The notes beneath the pieces are model-generated. The model saw nothing but the letters and a program-made list of their open reading frames with translations. It did no database searches and had not been told where the DNA came from. A stretch of 19,948 bases of DNA from CAYQUC01 sp048061315 (GTDB lineage: Bacteria > Pseudomonadota > Gammaproteobacteria > UBA6429 > Thiohalophilaceae), in NCBI GenBank assembly GCA_048061315.1, contig JBGMRJ010000053.1, positions 1-19,948 on the forward strand, given 5' to 3'. How positions within the stretch are numbered: the stretch's first letter is position 1; every line of letters starts with the position of its first letter. Positions 1 to 8,824 of this stretch are shown piece after piece. Position numbers and translations under genes: made by a program.

Positions 1-14
1 AAGTCCTTAGATAC

Positions 15-29
15 ATCGAATTATTCGAT
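15..29. repeat. 15-bp perfect palindrome upstream of doxX
   Basis: ATCGAAT, one central T, then ATTCGAT: seven perfectly paired bases on each side. It sits about 45 bp upstream of a TATAAT box and is not followed by a T-run, so it looks more like an operator half-pair than a terminator of a gene lying further left. The only basis is symmetry; no known regulator consensus is recognised. Confidence 0.35.
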
Positions 30-51
30 TGATTAGAACAATATTTTGCGC

Positions 52-79
52 TTTTTAATTAGTTTATTCAATCTATAAT
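52..79 (+). promoter_or_regulatory. Candidate sigma-70 promoter for doxX
   Basis: A perfect TATAAT lies at 74-79, with a weak -35-like TTTTTA at 52-57 and a 16-bp spacer. The ribosome binding site AGGAG at 114-118 and the ATG at 125 follow, giving a leader of about 40 nt. The -10 match is strong and the -35 match poor. No coding sequence is visible in bases 1-124. Confidence 0.45.
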
Positions 80-124
80 CGTTTTTAACATCATAATTTA
101 AAACAACAGCATTAGGAGACTATC

Positions 125-517
125 ATGGAAAAATACACAAATTTAGCAGCGCGAGTTTTAGTCGGCATTATCTTTTTAATGGCCGGTTTAAACAAAATCG
201 GCGGGTATGAAGGTACTCAGGGTTATATGGAATCAATGGGCATTTCCGGTAGTTTATTACCCTTAGTGATATTACTGGAAGTAGCCGCAGGCTTATCCAT
301 TATTATTGGCTGGAAAATGCGTTACAGTGCCTATGCTTTAGCAGCATTTACTGTTGTGGCAGCATTTGTCTTTCATAGTAATTTTGCAGATCAAATGCAG
401 ACTATTTTCTTCATGAAGAATGTTGCTATAGTTGGTGGTTTATTAGCCATTGCAGGTCTACCGGTGATTAATAGCATTAGTCTGGATCATAAATTCATGC
501 AAACATCGGCATCATAG
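125..517 (+). CDS. DoxX family membrane protein
   Basis: This 130-residue inner-membrane protein has four hydrophobic segments (about residues 8-24, 44-62, 68-86 and 98-116), the usual size and layout of the DoxX/DoxD-like family. The N-terminal pattern with a conserved R-x-L-x-G-I-x-F-L-x-A-G-x-N-K stretch (residues 10-24) is typical. Family members are associated with redox or thiosulfate:quinone chemistry, but most small stand-alone DoxX proteins have no proven substrate, and none is assigned here. The start is well supported: AGGAG lies seven bases before the ATG. The gene has its own likely promoter and ends in a strong terminator at 535-560, so it is probably monocistronic. Confidence 0.85.
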   Translation: MEKYTNLAARVLVGIIFLMAGLNKIGGYEGTQGYMESMGISGSLLPLVILLEVAAGLSIIIGWKMRYSAYALAAFTVVAAFVFHSNFADQMQTIFFMKNVAIVGGLLAIAGLPVINSISLDHKFMQTSAS

Positions 518-534
518 TATCTCGATAAATTTAG

Positions 535-560
535 CCGACACCCCCCGGTGTCGGTTTTTT
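535..560 (+). terminator. Intrinsic terminator after doxX
   Basis: A perfect 8-bp GC-rich stem (CCGACACC / GGTGTCGG) with a CCCC loop is followed immediately by six T residues (555-560). It begins 17 bases after the doxX stop codon. This is a textbook rho-independent terminator and separates doxX from the glutathione transferase gene. Confidence 0.93.
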
Positions 561-574
561 AAACAATAGTATTA

Positions 575-1525
575 ATGGGTAACATAATGAAAAATAACAC
601 TAAAGGTGAATTTGTTCGATGGGAGTCTACTTTTAGAAATTGGATCACTGCTGATGGCTCAGCCGGTGCTAGTGGTTCAGCTGGGTTTAAAGCGGAAGCC
701 AATCGATACCACTTATATGTATCACTTGCCTGCCCGTGGGCCCACCGCACTCTGATATTTCGAGAATTAAAAGGTCTGAGTCATCTCATTACTGTTTCTG
801 TAGTTCATCCATTAATGCCGGAAATCAGTTGGCTGTTTGGTGATTACCCTGGCTCAACGGCAGATGACATTAATGGCCAGTCAACGATGGCAGATGTTTA
901 TAAAATAGCCAATCCGGATTTTAACGGTGTCGTTACCGTACCCGTGTTGTGGGATAAAAAACAAAATACCATAGTTAATAATGAATCATCTGAAATTATT
1001 CGTATGCTGAACTCTGCATTTAATGCCTTAGAGGATAATAAAATTAACAAAGAGCTGGATTTATACCCAACTGATTTACACAGTGAAATCGATAGCGTTA
1101 ATGATGAAGTTTATAACAACATTAATAATGGTGTTTATCGTTGTGGATTTGCTGTTAGTCAAAAAGCATATGAGCAAGCCTACCAGGACTTGTTTAATGC
1201 ACTTGAAAATATGGAGCAACGCTTGGGATCTCAGGCATTCTTAGCTGGCGATAGCATTACCGAAGCAGATTGGCGATTTTTTGTCACATTGATTCGATTT
1301 GATGCGGTTTATGTTGGTCATTTTAAATGCAATAAAAAACGAATTGTTGATTTTCCAAATCTTTGGAATTACACCAAACAACTCTACCAAATTCCAGGAA
1401 TTGCAGCGACTGTGAACCTGGATCACATTAAGTATCACTACTATGCAAGCCATAGTTCGATTAACCCGACCGGTATTGTACCACTGGGACCTGAATTGGA
1501 CTTTATGGCAGCTCATAACCGATGA
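575..1525 (+). CDS. yqjG: Glutathionyl-hydroquinone reductase (Xi-class glutathione S-transferase)
   Basis: This 316-residue protein closely resembles E. coli YqjG as I recall it. Such enzymes use glutathione to reduce glutathionyl-hydroquinones, passing through a mixed disulfide on a catalytic cysteine. The diagnostic Cys-Pro-Trp-Ala-His-Arg motif is at residues 53-58, preceded by the family stretch RYHLYVSLA. The NESSEIIRM motif that contacts glutathione, the alpha-helical C-terminal domain, and the tail motif NPTGIVPLGP are all present. Length fits the family (about 320-330). The start is uncertain: an in-frame ATG at 587 has a weak GGGT upstream, whereas the ATG at 575 has no visible ribosome binding site; the protein N-terminus is variable in this family. 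It lies just after the doxX terminator, so a promoter must be very close or transcription is by read-through. Confidence 0.93.
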   Translation: MGNIMKNNTKGEFVRWESTFRNWITADGSAGASGSAGFKAEANRYHLYVSLACPWAHRTLIFRELKGLSHLITVSVVHPLMPEISWLFGDYPGSTADDINGQSTMADVYKIANPDFNGVVTVPVLWDKKQNTIVNNESSEIIRMLNSAFNALEDNKINKELDLYPTDLHSEIDSVNDEVYNNINNGVYRCGFAVSQKAYEQAYQDLFNALENMEQRLGSQAFLAGDSITEADWRFFVTLIRFDAVYVGHFKCNKKRIVDFPNLWNYTKQLYQIPGIAATVNLDHIKYHYYASHSSINPTGIVPLGPELDFMAAHNR

Positions 1526-1595
1526 AATCAGTATTGGTGAAAAAAATAATTTAAATCTTAGGGCAGATATCAATAGAAACACAGCAAGATAGCGT

Positions 1596-1601
1596 TATAA
1601 T
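1596..1601 (+). promoter_or_regulatory. Candidate -10 box upstream of the SNF2 helicase gene
   Basis: A perfect TATAAT (within GTTATAATAC) lies 35 bp before the GTG start at 1637. No good -35 hexamer is found 16-18 bp upstream, so only the -10 half is supported. The 111-bp gap from 1526 to 1636 shows nothing else clear. Confidence 0.35.
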
Positions 1602-1636
1602 ACAGAACTGTGCAAGTTTATAGGACGACGCTTTAG

Positions 1637-4600
1637 GTGCCAAAATTACTCGAATTTGATGACTTAATTGATCAGATCGAAGCTTCATTTCTGGAGCAGG
1701 GATTAGACTATTTTCGTTCACATAAAGTGAATGACATTATTCATGATGGGGAAGACAACACCTTATCGGCTAATGTTAAGGGCAAGAAAAAATCGCCGTA
1801 CAAAATATCGATTTCAATTGATGAAGATTTACTCATCGACGGCGACTGTACCTGTAAAATAAATTACAATTGTAAACACGTCGCCGCAGTTTTACTGGCA
1901 AATTTGTTTTCTGAATTAGCGGCCAATTCAAGTGAAAAAATAACCGTCTCTAAAACGGCAAATTCGTGGCAAAAAGAAATTGATAAAGCGCAACAGGCTT
2001 TTAATACCCCGGTTGAAACCGTTACCGAAAAAAACCCGCAAAAATTAGTTTACATACTTACCTTACACAAAACGACCAGTATTCCAAAATTTCAACTTCA
2101 CATCCAAACGGCCAGACAGAAAAAAAATGGTAGCTTCGATGATGAAAAACGCTATAACCCTTCCAATTTTTTCCTGCACGGCCCAAAAGATTACATGGTT
2201 GATGTTGACATACAAATCATTCATTTGTTACGCACAGCCAATATGCTCAGTAAATTACCCGACATTGAGATGGTCGGTAAAGGCAGTGGCGAAGTACTCG
2301 ACTTGATTATCAGTAGTGGCCGATGTTTATGGAAAAATACCGAGTCGTTACCACTAAGCAAAGGTAAAAGCCGGGTCGGTAATTTATCCTGGCAGGTTGG
2401 CGAAAACGGCTGCCAGAGCCTGGTTGTAAAAACCAATCCGGCTGCGTCGATTGTATTGCCAACAACGCCGCCACTGTTTTTAGATATGGATAAAAATACC
2501 TGTGGTAATACTGATATTACTATCCCTTCTTCAGTTCTGGATGTGTTACTAAAAACACCACCAATTGCACCTGAAGAAATTAATGATGTTTGTAAAAAGC
2601 TCGAAGCCTTAAATATTAAACTACCACCACCGGACAAGCTGACCGTTAAAAATCAAAAAATTATTCCACCGGTGGCTTTGTTAACACTTACTGTTCATAA
2701 CGAGTCCATGTCCAGTTACCTGTCTGATGTTGCAGTAAAAAAACGGTCGGACGTAGAACCCATCATTCAACTTAAACTCGATTACCAGGGTAATATAATT
2801 CATCCGAGCGATGAAGCAACAAAATTTATTGAACGTAAAGGCAATACCCTGACACAACAAAGCCGAGATATTAAAACTGAAAAGAAAATGGTTGCACTAT
2901 TACGCTCATTTGGTGCGGTATTATTTACTGAAGAATATGGCAAAGTTGATATTGAAGCAGATACTTTTGTTCTTCCCTGCTCGGCTGATAAAGAAGCTGA
3001 ACGATGGGTTGATTTTATATTAGAAGAATTACCCATTTTAGAAAAACAGGGCTGGTTAATTACCAAAGATCCTGCCTTCCCGTTTAAATTAGCAAAGTCT
3101 GAAGACTGGGTAATGACGTTTGATGACAGTAAAGATCAACAGGCATTTGAACTTGAAGTGGGCATTACTGTTGATGATGAATATTTAAACCTGTTACCCG
3201 TGTTAATTAAAATGATTACCCACTACCCGGAGCTAGCTCAAAGTGGTAATTTAACTGCACATACCAGCGCCCATCATTTATTAATTACCCTCAAAGATGG
3301 CCGCTTATTACCCTTACCCTATAAACGACTTCAGGCATTGCTTGATATTATTGTTGATATGTTCGAAGAAGGTAATATTAAAAAGAACCGGGTTCATCTG
3401 CCCAACTGGCGTGCCGCTGAATTACTGGAACTGGATCTGGAATACGGCCAGTTCCCTATTATGCGTTGGGCAGGCAGTGAACGATTACGTGAATATGCCA
3501 TACGCGTTAAGAATTTTTCGAATATTGATCCCATTTCAGCTCCTGAGAATTTTAATGCCGAACTTCGCCCTTATCAGGAACACGGCCTGGCATGGTTGCA
3601 ATTTTTGCGCGAATTCGAGTTTAATGGAATTCTCGCCGATGATATGGGGCTGGGTAAAACTGTCCAAACACTTGCACACATATTAATAGAGAAACAACAG
3701 GGTCGATTAAATGATCCGGTTTTGGTTGTTGCCCCCACCACTCTGATGATTAACTGGCGTAAAGAAGCTCACCGCTTTACGCCAGAATTAAAAGTATTAA
3801 CCCTGCACGGCTCGGATCGTAAAAAACATTACGACACTATTCAAAATTATGACATCGTATTAACAACGTACCCGTTATTAACTCGTGATGAAGCCATTAT
3901 TATGCCAATTCCTTATCACATGGTGATACTCGATGAAGCACAATACATTAAAAACCCAAAATCAAAAGCCACGCAGGCAGTTGCAAAACTCAATACTAAA
4001 CACCGATTATGCTTAACCGGTACCCCATTGGAAAATCATCTGGGTGAATTGTGGTCACTCTATAATTATTTAATGCCCGGACTACTCGGACACGATGCCC
4101 AATTTAAACGCTTATTCAGGAACACCATTGAAAAATTTGGCAATAACCGACGTGCCGAACAACTTGCTAAACGCGTGTCCCCATTTTTACTACGGCGAAC
4201 CAAAGAAGTGGTTGCCCGTGATCTACCTCCAAAAACTGAAATTATTCGTACCGTACCTTTGGAAGGTGAACAATCTGAACTCTATGAAAAGATACGAGTA
4301 TTAATGAATGCCAAAGTTAATAAAGCCATTCAAGAGCAAGGCGCAAACAGAAGCCACATTATTGTTTTAGATGCATTATTAAAATTACGACAGGTATGTT
4401 GCGATCCAAGACTGGTTAAATTACCGGAAGCACAAGGTGTTACCCAATCAGCAAAACTCGATTTATTAATGGAGTTGATTCCTGAGTTACTTGAAGAAGG
4501 TCGAAAGATATTATTGTTTTCACAATTCACCAGTATGCTGAGTTTAATTGAAGATGAAATTAAAGAACGAAACATTGATTTCGTCAAACTCACTGGCCGC

Positions 4601-4963
4601 ACCAAAGACCGCGAAACTCCTATTAACGATTTTCAGGAAGGTAATATTCCATTATTTTTAATTAGTTTAAAAGCCGGTGGTACTGGACTTAACTTAACTG
4701 CCGCTGATACCGTGATTCATTATGATCCATGGTGGAACCCCGCCGTTGAACAACAAGCAACCGATCGGGCACATCGAATCGGGCAAGATAAACCGGTATT
4801 TGTTTACAAATTATATACCGAAGGTACTGTAGAAGATCGAATTCAAGACATGCAAGCTCGTAAAAAAGCATTGGCTGATAATTTATTTGAAGGTGCCGGT
4901 AAAGGCAGCCTACCCAATTCACAAGAAATGGAAGCATTATTTCAAGCGATTGACACTGAGTGA
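1637..4963 (+). CDS. SWIM zinc finger / SNF2-family DNA-dependent ATPase (helicase-like)
   Basis: The 1108-residue protein has an N-terminal SWIM zinc finger (C71-x-C73 ... C79-x-H81), a long middle region of roughly 550 residues, and a C-terminal Swi2/Snf2 ATPase. Walker A (DDMGLGKT, near residue 668), the DEAQ Walker B box (near 765), motif III (LTGTPLENHLGELW), and motif VI (QQATDRAHRIGQ, near 1040) are intact, so it should hydrolyse ATP and move on double-stranded DNA. Bacterial SWIM-SNF2 proteins are widespread, but their cellular role is not established; recycling of transcription complexes or nucleoid remodelling are guesses. The start is a GTG preceded by AGGA 11 bases upstream. Starting at GTG keeps the N-terminal SWIM-adjacent region typical of the family. 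It is followed after 40 bp by the asparagine-synthetase-like gene. Confidence 0.92.
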   Translation: MPKLLEFDDLIDQIEASFLEQGLDYFRSHKVNDIIHDGEDNTLSANVKGKKKSPYKISISIDEDLLIDGDCTCKINYNCKHVAAVLLANLFSELAANSSEKITVSKTANSWQKEIDKAQQAFNTPVETVTEKNPQKLVYILTLHKTTSIPKFQLHIQTARQKKNGSFDDEKRYNPSNFFLHGPKDYMVDVDIQIIHLLRTANMLSKLPDIEMVGKGSGEVLDLIISSGRCLWKNTESLPLSKGKSRVGNLSWQVGENGCQSLVVKTNPAASIVLPTTPPLFLDMDKNTCGNTDITIPSSVLDVLLKTPPIAPEEINDVCKKLEALNIKLPPPDKLTVKNQKIIPPVALLTLTVHNESMSSYLSDVAVKKRSDVEPIIQLKLDYQGNIIHPSDEATKFIERKGNTLTQQSRDIKTEKKMVALLRSFGAVLFTEEYGKVDIEADTFVLPCSADKEAERWVDFILEELPILEKQGWLITKDPAFPFKLAKSEDWVMTFDDSKDQQAFELEVGITVDDEYLNLLPVLIKMITHYPELAQSGNLTAHTSAHHLLITLKDGRLLPLPYKRLQALLDIIVDMFEEGNIKKNRVHLPNWRAAELLELDLEYGQFPIMRWAGSERLREYAIRVKNFSNIDPISAPENFNAELRPYQEHGLAWLQFLREFEFNGILADDMGLGKTVQTLAHILIEKQQGRLNDPVLVVAPTTLMINWRKEAHRFTPELKVLTLHGSDRKKHYDTIQNYDIVLTTYPLLTRDEAIIMPIPYHMVILDEAQYIKNPKSKATQAVAKLNTKHRLCLTGTPLENHLGELWSLYNYLMPGLLGHDAQFKRLFRNTIEKFGNNRRAEQLAKRVSPFLLRRTKEVVARDLPPKTEIIRTVPLEGEQSELYEKIRVLMNAKVNKAIQEQGANRSHIIVLDALLKLRQVCCDPRLVKLPEAQGVTQSAKLDLLMELIPELLEEGRKILLFSQFTSMLSLIEDEIKERNIDFVKLTGRTKDRETPINDFQEGNIPLFLISLKAGGTGLNLTAADTVIHYDPWWNPAVEQQATDRAHRIGQDKPVFVYKLYTEGTVEDRIQDMQARKKALADNLFEGAGKGSLPNSQEMEALFQAIDTE

Positions 4964-5003
4964 TATTTTAAACAATCACCAATCAGGTAACTAGAGTAAT
5001 ATC

Positions 5004-7127
5004 ATGTGTGGTTTTACCGGTATATTATTTAATAGCACGTCATCTCAAGATCAATACCAACCCGGTATGGCAGGCTTTCGCCGTTGTGCTGACCGCATTG
5101 CACATCGAGGTGATACCGACCATCAGGAATTTATTAAAGATGCTCTATGGTTAAGTCATTATCGGTTAGCATTTCAGGATATTGCGGCCGGTGTACAGCC
5201 GATGCTAAGTCATGATAATAAACACGTTATCGTATTTAATGGTGAAATATATAATCATCTGGAATTACGAAATAATATTAGTAAAAAAACCGGACACCAA
5301 TTTAAAACCCGAAGTGATACTGAAACAATTCTTGAAGGCTGGAAAGCATTTGGAGTGGGTTTTTTTCCATCACTTGAGGGTGAATATGCTTTTGTTATTA
5401 ATGCTGTCGATGGCAGTGAGCTTATTGCACATCGGGATTACTTTGGCGTTAAACCGTTATTTTTTTATCTTGATAAAATAAACACCCGTGTTTTCGAAAA
5501 TTACTCAACTGAATATAAATTCGAAACCTCACGACTGGAATTCTCCAGTGAAATTAAAGGGCTAACATCAAAAAAACAATGGCAGCAAACGGGTTTATTA
5601 AGACAATTTGTTGGTTTATATGAAAGTATTTGTACACCGTTTGAAAACATCATTAACCTACCTGCAGGGGCTACGCTAACCCTGCGAAAACACAATGCAT
5701 TATTTCAGTGTTGCTTAAAAACAAACACCAACCCGATTCGGCATTATTCTAATGTTCAATCACGCCAATCAAATAATACCAATGAGAATGATTTTGTAGC
5801 TGCTTTTCAAGCATCGGTATCCAGTCGCTTATTGAGTGATGTCGAGTTAGGTGTTTATTTAAGCGGTGGTGTTGATTCGAAAGTAGTGGCGTATGAATTA
5901 TCACGCCATAGGAATAATAAAAATCCTATAAAATCATTCACGCTGGGATTTGAACACGAGGGTTATGATGAAACTGAAGAAGCGTTGCGTTTCTCACGCC
6001 ACCTTGGATTTAAGCCACACGTTTTAAAAATTGATAACTCGGCACTAAATTATTCTTATCCATTAGCTGTTCAAAATAGTGAATTAGTGCAACCCTTCAC
6101 TAATGGTGCTGCCAAATGGTGGCTGAGTTTATTTACCAGACAATACGTTAAAGGCGTATTAACGGGTGATGGTGCTGACGAATTATTATGCGGTTATCCC
6201 AGTTACCGTTATGTCAGTTGGTGGAAACATTGTATGCGCATTCGTGGCAAAGCAAATTCGGCTGCTGATGTTGATACGCTGTTAAAAAATAAACCCTTTG
6301 GGCAATATCAACGCGACAGCCTTTATAGTAATAAATATTCTGCCCATACTAAAAACCCATGGTTGTCCGGTTCGAGTGCAGCCGGAAATGGTGATGATTT
6401 TATTGATAGCATTCGTGTTCTGGGGGTTGCGCACCCACTTTACGGCCAAATAAAAACCATCACATCGGCATTATTGGGTGAGGACGAAGCCGAGGTTTGG
6501 TTACAGTCTCAAGCAAGTTCAGTCGCAAGCTGGTTTTCAGCTGGATTGAGTCATTTAGAACATGAATTGTGCAATCCTGACCATAGCCTATTGTTATGGC
6601 AGAACTATTTCGCAAAAACCCACCTGCCGACACTGATTTTAAATTGGGTAGGTGACCGTATGGAAATGGCAAATACCCTTGAAGGGCGCACTCCTTTCTT
6701 GTCGAAACAGTTAAGAGATCTTATAATAGAGCAACCAGACAAGAATTTAATCAGTGGTTTATACGATAAAGCCTTATTACGCCGTAGTTATTCAACATTA
6801 ATATCAGCACACTATGCGAATACACCAAAGAAACAATTTAATGCACCCTTTATTCATTCACCAGAAATAGATGCTATGTATAATACACCATCGATTTTTG
6901 AAACTACTGGAATTTGTGACAACGCAAAATACCAATCACTAAATTCAAATATTAATTCGAATAGTTTAAGCAATGAAAATCAATATACCCGGACGCATTT
7001 ACAAGCAACCCTGCAAACGGCTGTTTCGATGAGTATTTTAAATGAATCCATTGTTAAAGAAAAAGAAATTTCACGTGACTCTGATTTTGAAAAAAACTAT
7101 TTACAAAATAGTGGCCCGGTTAAATAA
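5004..7127 (+). CDS. Asparagine synthase (glutamine-hydrolysing)-like amidotransferase
   Basis: The 707-residue protein has two domains. The N-terminal class II glutaminase keeps the nucleophile Cys2 after Met removal (MCGFTGIL), a HRG motif at 35-37, FNGEIYN at 78-84 and SDTETIL at 104-110. The C-terminal ATP-pyrophosphatase domain has the SGGVDS loop at 287-292, TGDGADE at 387-393, and the family's EGRTPFL and KKQF motifs at 560-566 and 609-612. It would activate a carboxylate with ATP and transfer ammonia from glutamine. Oddities: it is about 150 residues longer than E. coli AsnB (554), with an approximately 20-residue insert near residues 155-178 and a polar, Asn/Ser-rich tail beyond about 620. 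The usual Asp after PFL is Ser567. It may be an ordinary asparagine synthetase or a specialised amidotransferase. The distance from the helicase gene is 40 bp. Confidence 0.88.
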   Translation: MCGFTGILFNSTSSQDQYQPGMAGFRRCADRIAHRGDTDHQEFIKDALWLSHYRLAFQDIAAGVQPMLSHDNKHVIVFNGEIYNHLELRNNISKKTGHQFKTRSDTETILEGWKAFGVGFFPSLEGEYAFVINAVDGSELIAHRDYFGVKPLFFYLDKINTRVFENYSTEYKFETSRLEFSSEIKGLTSKKQWQQTGLLRQFVGLYESICTPFENIINLPAGATLTLRKHNALFQCCLKTNTNPIRHYSNVQSRQSNNTNENDFVAAFQASVSSRLLSDVELGVYLSGGVDSKVVAYELSRHRNNKNPIKSFTLGFEHEGYDETEEALRFSRHLGFKPHVLKIDNSALNYSYPLAVQNSELVQPFTNGAAKWWLSLFTRQYVKGVLTGDGADELLCGYPSYRYVSWWKHCMRIRGKANSAADVDTLLKNKPFGQYQRDSLYSNKYSAHTKNPWLSGSSAAGNGDDFIDSIRVLGVAHPLYGQIKTITSALLGEDEAEVWLQSQASSVASWFSAGLSHLEHELCNPDHSLLLWQNYFAKTHLPTLILNWVGDRMEMANTLEGRTPFLSKQLRDLIIEQPDKNLISGLYDKALLRRSYSTLISAHYANTPKKQFNAPFIHSPEIDAMYNTPSIFETTGICDNAKYQSLNSNINSNSLSNENQYTRTHLQATLQTAVSMSILNESIVKEKEISRDSDFEKNYLQNSGPVK

Positions 7128-7132
7128 TTGTT

Positions 7133-7333
7133 ATGCATCGAATTAGTAAACAATTGGAAAACATTCTTGATAATATATGTTTTAATGGGTGCACTTACGT
7201 TCGTGAATGCATTTTAAAAATGCAAACGAATGAAGTAATACAAGAAACAAAATCTATCGATACTGTTGAAACACAAATTATACTTCGTGAATTAATTTCT
7301 ATTATGGAAGTATATGATATGCAAAAAAATTAG
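7133..7333 (+). CDS. Hypothetical 66-residue protein
   Basis: I do not recognise this small protein. It starts five bases after the asparagine-synthetase-like stop codon and ends one base before the convergent cysQ stop, so it exactly fills the gap, which favours a real gene in the same transcript. It is predicted to be mostly helical, mixed in charge, with three cysteines near the N-terminus (C16, C20, C27) and no signal peptide or membrane segment. No clear ribosome binding site precedes the ATG, so translation may depend on coupling to the upstream gene. A chance open frame in AT-rich DNA is the alternative. Confidence 0.5.
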   Translation: MHRISKQLENILDNICFNGCTYVRECILKMQTNEVIQETKSIDTVETQIILRELISIMEVYDMQKN

Positions 7334-7334
7334 T

Positions 7335-8153
7335 TTAAGGCAAATATCTGGACCAGTCTTCGTCAATATCCCCGAATGCAAAAAAATGCGGATTCAATAA
7401 AGATTCTTTAGTATTATAGCGCAACGGCTGCATATAAATATCGGTTAGTCGCCCACCGGATTCTTCTACAATACATTGTGCTGCTGCGGTATCCCATTCT
7501 GATGTTGGTCCTAATCTTGGGTAAAGATCCAGTTGCCCTTCTGCAACTAAACAAGATTTTAACGAACTACCAAGTGGGCTAATTTCATAGTTTCCGAGAT
7601 TTTTTAAATACTGATGCATGGCATCATTACCATGTGACCGACTTCCAGCTACCAACACCGGACGGCGTTTACGTGAGGCACAAAATATTCGATGTGGTTC
7701 GCTATTACTGGTCGATAGAAATGCACCATTCATGTAAGACGCATAATAACATTTACCATTGATAGGAACATAAATAACGCCAAGTCGCGATTGATGCTTT
7801 TCAATTAATGCAATATTGACAGTAAACTCACCGTTACGTTTTATAAATTCACGTGTTCCATCAAGTGGGTCAACCAGCCAATATCGATTCCATTTTCGAC
7901 GCTCTGAGTAACTGATATCCGTTGATTCTTCGGATAACACCGGGATATCCGGTGTTAATTTTTTTAATCCTTCAACAATAGTTTCATGCGCTGCCATGTC
8001 GGCATCCGTTAATGGCGTGTTATCCTGCTTTTCTGTTATCCCAAAATCTTTATCGTAGACAGCCATAATTCGTCCACCAGCGAGACTGGCTAATTCAATA
8101 ATGGGATCCTGAATTTTTCGAAGTTCAACGACACTAAAAGGACTGGATGACAT
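7335..8153 (-). CDS. cysQ: 3'(2'),5'-bisphosphate nucleotidase CysQ
   Basis: This 272-residue member of the inositol-monophosphatase-like superfamily hydrolyses 3'-phosphoadenosine 5'-phosphate (PAP) to AMP, clearing a toxic by-product of sulfate assimilation. The metal-binding residues are visible: E75-E76 in PVLSEEST, the DPLDGT motif at 95-100, and WDTAAAQ with D221. GSSLKSCLVAEGQLDLYPR (195-213) is characteristic of CysQ rather than of inositol monophosphatase. Length is slightly above E. coli CysQ (246). The start codon lies three bases after the nudE stop, so the two genes are co-transcribed and probably translationally coupled. Confidence 0.94.
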   Translation of the reverse strand: MSSSPFSVVELRKIQDPIIELASLAGGRIMAVYDKDFGITEKQDNTPLTDADMAAHETIVEGLKKLTPDIPVLSEESTDISYSERRKWNRYWLVDPLDGTREFIKRNGEFTVNIALIEKHQSRLGVIYVPINGKCYYASYMNGAFLSTSNSEPHRIFCASRKRRPVLVAGSRSHGNDAMHQYLKNLGNYEISPLGSSLKSCLVAEGQLDLYPRLGPTSEWDTAAAQCIVEESGGRLTDIYMQPLRYNTKESLLNPHFFAFGDIDEDWSRYLP

Positions 8154-8156
8154 GAG

Positions 8157-8720
8157 TTATTTATTCTCTGTATTAAATTGTTTTTTAAATTTTTCACGTA
8201 CAAGAAATAAAGCCGCAATCGTTCTTGCTTCGGTTACGTCTTCTTGTTGTATTAACGACTCAAGTTCTGATAGCTTCCATGATACAACCTCCAATGGCTC
8301 AGGTTCATCACCCGCTAATTGTTCTTCATATAATTCGGTTGCTAACACAACATGAGTTACATGATTTGAGTAACCTGGACCGGATGTCATGGATTTTAAA
8401 AATTCAAGTTTACCGGCTCCATAGCCGACTTCTTCTTTAATCTCTCTGTTAGCCGCAGCCAAAATTTCTTCACCTGGCTCAATTTTACCTTTGGGACAAC
8501 ACAGCTCATATCGATGCACGCCACCCGCATACTCACGAATCAGTAAAACAGTATTGTCATCGAGCATGGCAACAATTAATACCGCCGCGACACCCTTGGT
8601 ATTAAGGCGCTCATAGGTAACTGTAGCACCATTTGAAAATTCCAAATCAACACCCTCGATACAAAAAAATCGGGTTTGAGCCAGGGTTGTAATTTTGGTT
8701 ATTTTAGGGATTTTTGACAT
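8157..8720 (-). CDS. nudE: ADP compounds hydrolase NudE (Nudix hydrolase)
   Basis: The Nudix box G-x5-E-x7-R-E-U-x-E-E-x-G is intact at residues 78-99 (numbered from this start), with the metal-binding REIKEE core at 92-97. The sequence around GVDLEFSNGATVTYERL and the C-terminal ARTIAALFLVREKFK match E. coli NudE as I remember it. NudE hydrolyses ADP-ribose, NADH and diadenosine polyphosphates. I chose the start at 8720 because it aligns with the E. coli N-terminus (MSK) and has a GGAT just upstream; an in-frame ATG at 8738 would add six residues (MLKLDD) but has no ribosome binding site. It leads a two-gene operon with cysQ. Confidence 0.93.
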   Translation of the reverse strand: MSKIPKITKITTLAQTRFFCIEGVDLEFSNGATVTYERLNTKGVAAVLIVAMLDDNTVLLIREYAGGVHRYELCCPKGKIEPGEEILAAANREIKEEVGYGAGKLEFLKSMTSGPGYSNHVTHVVLATELYEEQLAGDEPEPLEVVSWKLSELESLIQQEDVTEARTIAALFLVREKFKKQFNTENK

Positions 8721-8784
8721 ATCATCCAGCTTTAACATAAACCAGAGATAGTAAACGATTATTCGTGAATTCGCATTCGATTTC

Positions 8785-8797
8785 AGTATTAAATACT
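8785..8797. repeat. 13-bp palindrome in the nudE upstream gap
   Basis: AGTATT, central A, AATACT: a perfect six-base dyad in the 86-bp gap (8739-8824) between nudE and the upstream gene. It could be an operator for nudE-cysQ; without a T-run on the minus strand it is not a convincing terminator. AT-rich palindromes of this size also arise by chance. Confidence 0.25.
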
Positions 8798-8824
8798 TTA
8801 TTTAAAGCAATGCCCCAATACTAT

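Noticed and set aside
1..124. Partial gene at the left edge
   Set aside because: All frames are short and the region holds a palindrome and a promoter-like sequence; no coding evidence was found.
3297..3686. Open frame of 129 codons inside the SNF2 helicase gene
   Set aside because: It overlaps the conserved helicase motifs in another frame and shows no recognisable protein; the helicase frame is plainly the coding one.
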